This document shows positions 43,538-45,363 of a DNA stretch of 45,363 nucleotides, one piece after another (position 1 is the first letter of the stretch; every line of letters starts with the position of its first letter). The DNA comes from Gnetum montanum (Eukaryota; Streptophyta; Gnetopsida; Gnetales; Gnetaceae). A program made the translations under genes and the position numbers. The notes beneath the pieces are model-generated. The model worked only from the letters and a program-made list of their open reading frames with translations, searched no databases and had not been told where the DNA came from. Location of the stretch: contig MNCI01015547.1 in the NCBI GenBank assembly GCA_015680685.1, positions 91,543-136,905 of the forward strand. The letters are read 5' to 3'.

Positions 43538-44330
43538 TGATAGCATTTATGATGTAGCTAGCATCATTTACATTTAGAGGATCATTGTAGACCCTCATGG
43601 ATTGGTTTTGCGGCATAACCTAGTTTTTAGCATCGAGCACCAATTCATCCCTATCAATCATTTTTTAGAGGTCAATTGGCAAGGCTAGACAAAAATCCAT
43701 GTTATGACTAGACAACTAATTGTAATGAGAGAATTGAAGCAACTTAAAATGTTTTGGAACTGGGGGCTCATTTGGTACTATTGAGGTGGGGTTTCTAAGA
43801 AACTCATAGTACCTTTCATGCCTTTTACAGGTATCCTTAGACATTTGCTTATATTGGATGTGCCCAACTTTCAACATTTAATCTAGCAATTTTGATGGTT
43901 TCAGTGGTAATGGGATATACTTTGAGTGATCCTTGCACTCAAAGTTGGGCCTCTAACTATCTTGTGTTGTGGCCGTTGCAGATGTAGGGGGATTAGTGGC
44001 TTTGTCACCAGGGTTAGTGATTTTTTTTCTAGGTGGACCTTTGGGCAATCTAGCCTTGGTTGTTTTGGCCTCTTTGGCCATAGTTTCCATGGCTGCAGTT
44101 TCCTTCCCCTTATCCTTATCATTTTTCGCATGTAGGTTTTTGTAGGCCAAGTACTTACTAGCTTCTACTACATCCTGTATGCTTTTGGTCTTGGCAAAGG
44201 GTTGGCTTAGAGACTGTAGGGCCAAGTAGTATAGTTTTGACTTGACGAAGTCATTGATTGCACCCTTGAAGATGGCCAAGAGGTGCATCTTAGCTATGGG
44301 CTCTTGGCACATTTAGCCATTTTATGGAAT
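43533..44330 (-). pseudogene. Element B gag, 5' part
   Basis: The minus strand carries the upstream half of gag of B. An open 120-codon frame (44312-43953) has AKMHLLAIFKGAINDFVKSK, then KTKSIQDVVEASKYLAYKN, then a Lys/Ala/Thr/Pro-rich tail with TKARLPKGPPRKKITNPGDK. Reading on with stops gives LKPSKLLD, KDTCKRHERYYEFLRNPTS and FLRNPTSIVPNEPPVPKHF. It ends in YIINAI at 43540, where element A begins. The reading picks up again at 30202, as expected if A split one gag gene. The gag start and B's 5' LTR are not present, so B is truncated on this side. Confidence 0.7.
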
Positions 44331-44640
44331 AGCAAAGGTAATAAAATATGAATGAGACATAGAAGATATTCAAATAAAAAATATATGATGGTTGTGCCCT
44401 ATTGATATTTTAATACCAGAGGTTTCATGTGGAAATTTTTTGAGTGAAGATTTAGTGTTTCCATTTTCAAATCATGATACCAAGGAAAGGAAAATTTATC
44501 ATGTCCCTGTGTGATAGGAAGATTGAAAAAAAGAATTGAAAAGTTTTATCAATTTAAAAGAGCCCACCCTATTCATGAATGCATCAATAAGAAATTAAAA
44601 TTCCTATTAACCATTGTTTAGTTCACATTCTATGTTTGGC
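44331..44640. other. AT-rich spacer, truncated end of element B
   Basis: No frame or LTR is seen. The 5' end of element B appears to be lost here, next to the helicase remnant. Confidence 0.4.
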
Positions 44641-44644
44641 CCTA

Positions 44645-45118
44645 CCTTGCAAGAATACTCTGCCAGAAAGCGTTAGTTTCCAAAACAGTCAGGGTGGCAA
44701 TAGAAGTGTTCTCCTCAATCTGCAAATATCGGGCACAAATGGATTATCATCAGAATCATTCTTGAAATGGCTTTGGACGGCATCGATGGTCTTGGTGGTA
44801 GCATAAACCTCCTGGTCAGAATCATATCCAGCATTCAAGGCATCAATTTCTTCCTGATTCCCGCCTTGAATGCAGCCACCGGATCCACTTCTTTGTCACC
44901 ACCGACGCCATCAATATTGATGTTGTTGAAACCCCCGGTGTACTCGATGTTGTCCAGGACGTTACCTTCAAAGTGGTCGCTAGGAGGCTCTAGTCAGGGA
45001 TAGTATGTACAGGCACCCCTGCAATTTCGTGGATTCAAACCCCGGAATGATAAAATCGCCTAGGAGACCCGGCCTATTCACGTCAAAACCCTCGAATCCG
45101 AACCTGCGTTTCAACATT
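44645..45118 (-). pseudogene. N-terminal remnant of a DEAD-box RNA helicase (RH24/DDX42-like)
   Basis: DEAD-box helicases remodel RNA using ATP. RH24/DDX42 relatives act in the nucleus with the splicing machinery. On the minus strand ATG 45118 gives MLKRRFGFEGFDVNRPG, which corresponds to the start of plant RH24. After a frameshift comes PPSDHFEGNVLDNIEYTGGF and EVDPVAAFKAGI. After another shift come EEIDALNAGYDSDQEVYATT and FKNDSDDNPFVPD, matching the conserved acidic block before the helicase core. Compared with plant RH24, about 50-60 residues seem missing between AFKAGI and EEIDALNAGY. The helicase core itself (Q motif, DEAD box) is absent, replaced to the left by spacer and element B. 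The family call rests on my memory of plant RH24 sequences. Confidence 0.75.
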
Positions 45119-45128
45119 CTGATCCTTA

Positions 45129-45340
45129 CTATTTCGCGTGAATATGAAAAAATGACCGTCTATTTCCCACATGAAGCTTTGGCTGTGGTCGCACTGCAAA
45201 AAATCCATGGGCTGAGAACAAAGACTGCAAAGAAACTAGCTCCAACGACAGGCACATTTCCAGCTCATCCCTGTAACTTCCAATAATTTGTGCAAGCTGC
45301 TTCCTCGCCAAACAGGGATTTTCTCCAAAGAACTCATTTC
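45129..45340 (-). other. Sequence upstream of the helicase remnant, open 60-codon frame
   Basis: The minus strand is open from 45311 to 45129 (ARKQLAQIIGSYRDELEMCL), ending in TAG just before the helicase ATG. Composition is like host unique DNA rather than repeats. It is probably the 5' leader of the helicase gene, or an exon of an adjoining gene. I recognise no family. Confidence 0.3.
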
Positions 45341-45363
45341 AAATTTTTAGGCGGTATGTCATT

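Overview
The window looks like nuclear DNA from a seed plant with a very large, old repeat load, most likely a gymnosperm and probably a conifer. The reasons are diverged Ty3/gypsy and Ty1/copia remnants nested in one another, decayed plant-type host-gene remnants (a SABATH methyltransferase and a DEAD-box helicase similar to plant RH24), strong loss of CG and CAG/CTG sites, and no intact host gene in 45 kb. The species call is inference. Coordinates inside decayed regions are by-eye readings.

Layout. 1-8.3 kb: AT-rich DNA holding a possible gag remnant (minus, 1.2-1.75 kb), a Ty1/copia RNase H fragment (plus, 2.75-3.43 kb) and a SABATH methyltransferase pseudogene (minus, 4.94-6.36 kb). A roughly 490-bp direct repeat lies on either side of this block (0.52-1.01 and 7.72-8.22 kb). 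8.3-11.9 kb: no recognisable gene; one faint inverted repeat. 11.9-15 kb: a solo LTR with target-site duplication (11908-12780), then a gypsy LTR/PBS/gag start on the minus strand (LTR to 14938), a rearranged inverted copy of the same family (12792-13080), and a 114-base contig that appears to be scaffolded backwards between two single Ns.

15.5-44.3 kb: a long decayed Tat-type gypsy element (here 'B') on the minus strand. Its order from high to low coordinates is gag, protease, a 6.6-kb block, RT, RNase H, second RNase H, integrase, and tandem repeats. The 6.6-kb block between protease and RT holds a tandem array and a separate plus-strand, multi-intron accessory gene with many stops, antisense to B. 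B is split by a 13.3-kb Athila-like gypsy element ('A', 30203-43532, minus). A has two 900-bp LTRs, 5-bp target duplications GATGC/GATGT, a tRNA-Asp-type primer site, a polypurine tract, gag, protease, RT, RNase H and integrase, plus an extra ORF between integrase and the 3' LTR. 44.6-45.3 kb: the decayed N-terminal part of a DEAD-box helicase gene similar to plant RH24/DDX42, minus strand.

Nothing here reads as a functioning gene. Mutations are mainly C-to-T and G-to-A, as expected for long-methylated plant repeats. In-frame stops in the accessory gene are mostly TAG, and several catalytic residues in the two pol regions are replaced (YVDD to YVND, integrase Asp to Asn and Glu to Lys). The parts most worth a second look are the spliced antisense gene lodged between protease and RT in B, the related tandem arrays on both sides of it, the fully resolved nesting of A in B, and two visible assembly errors.
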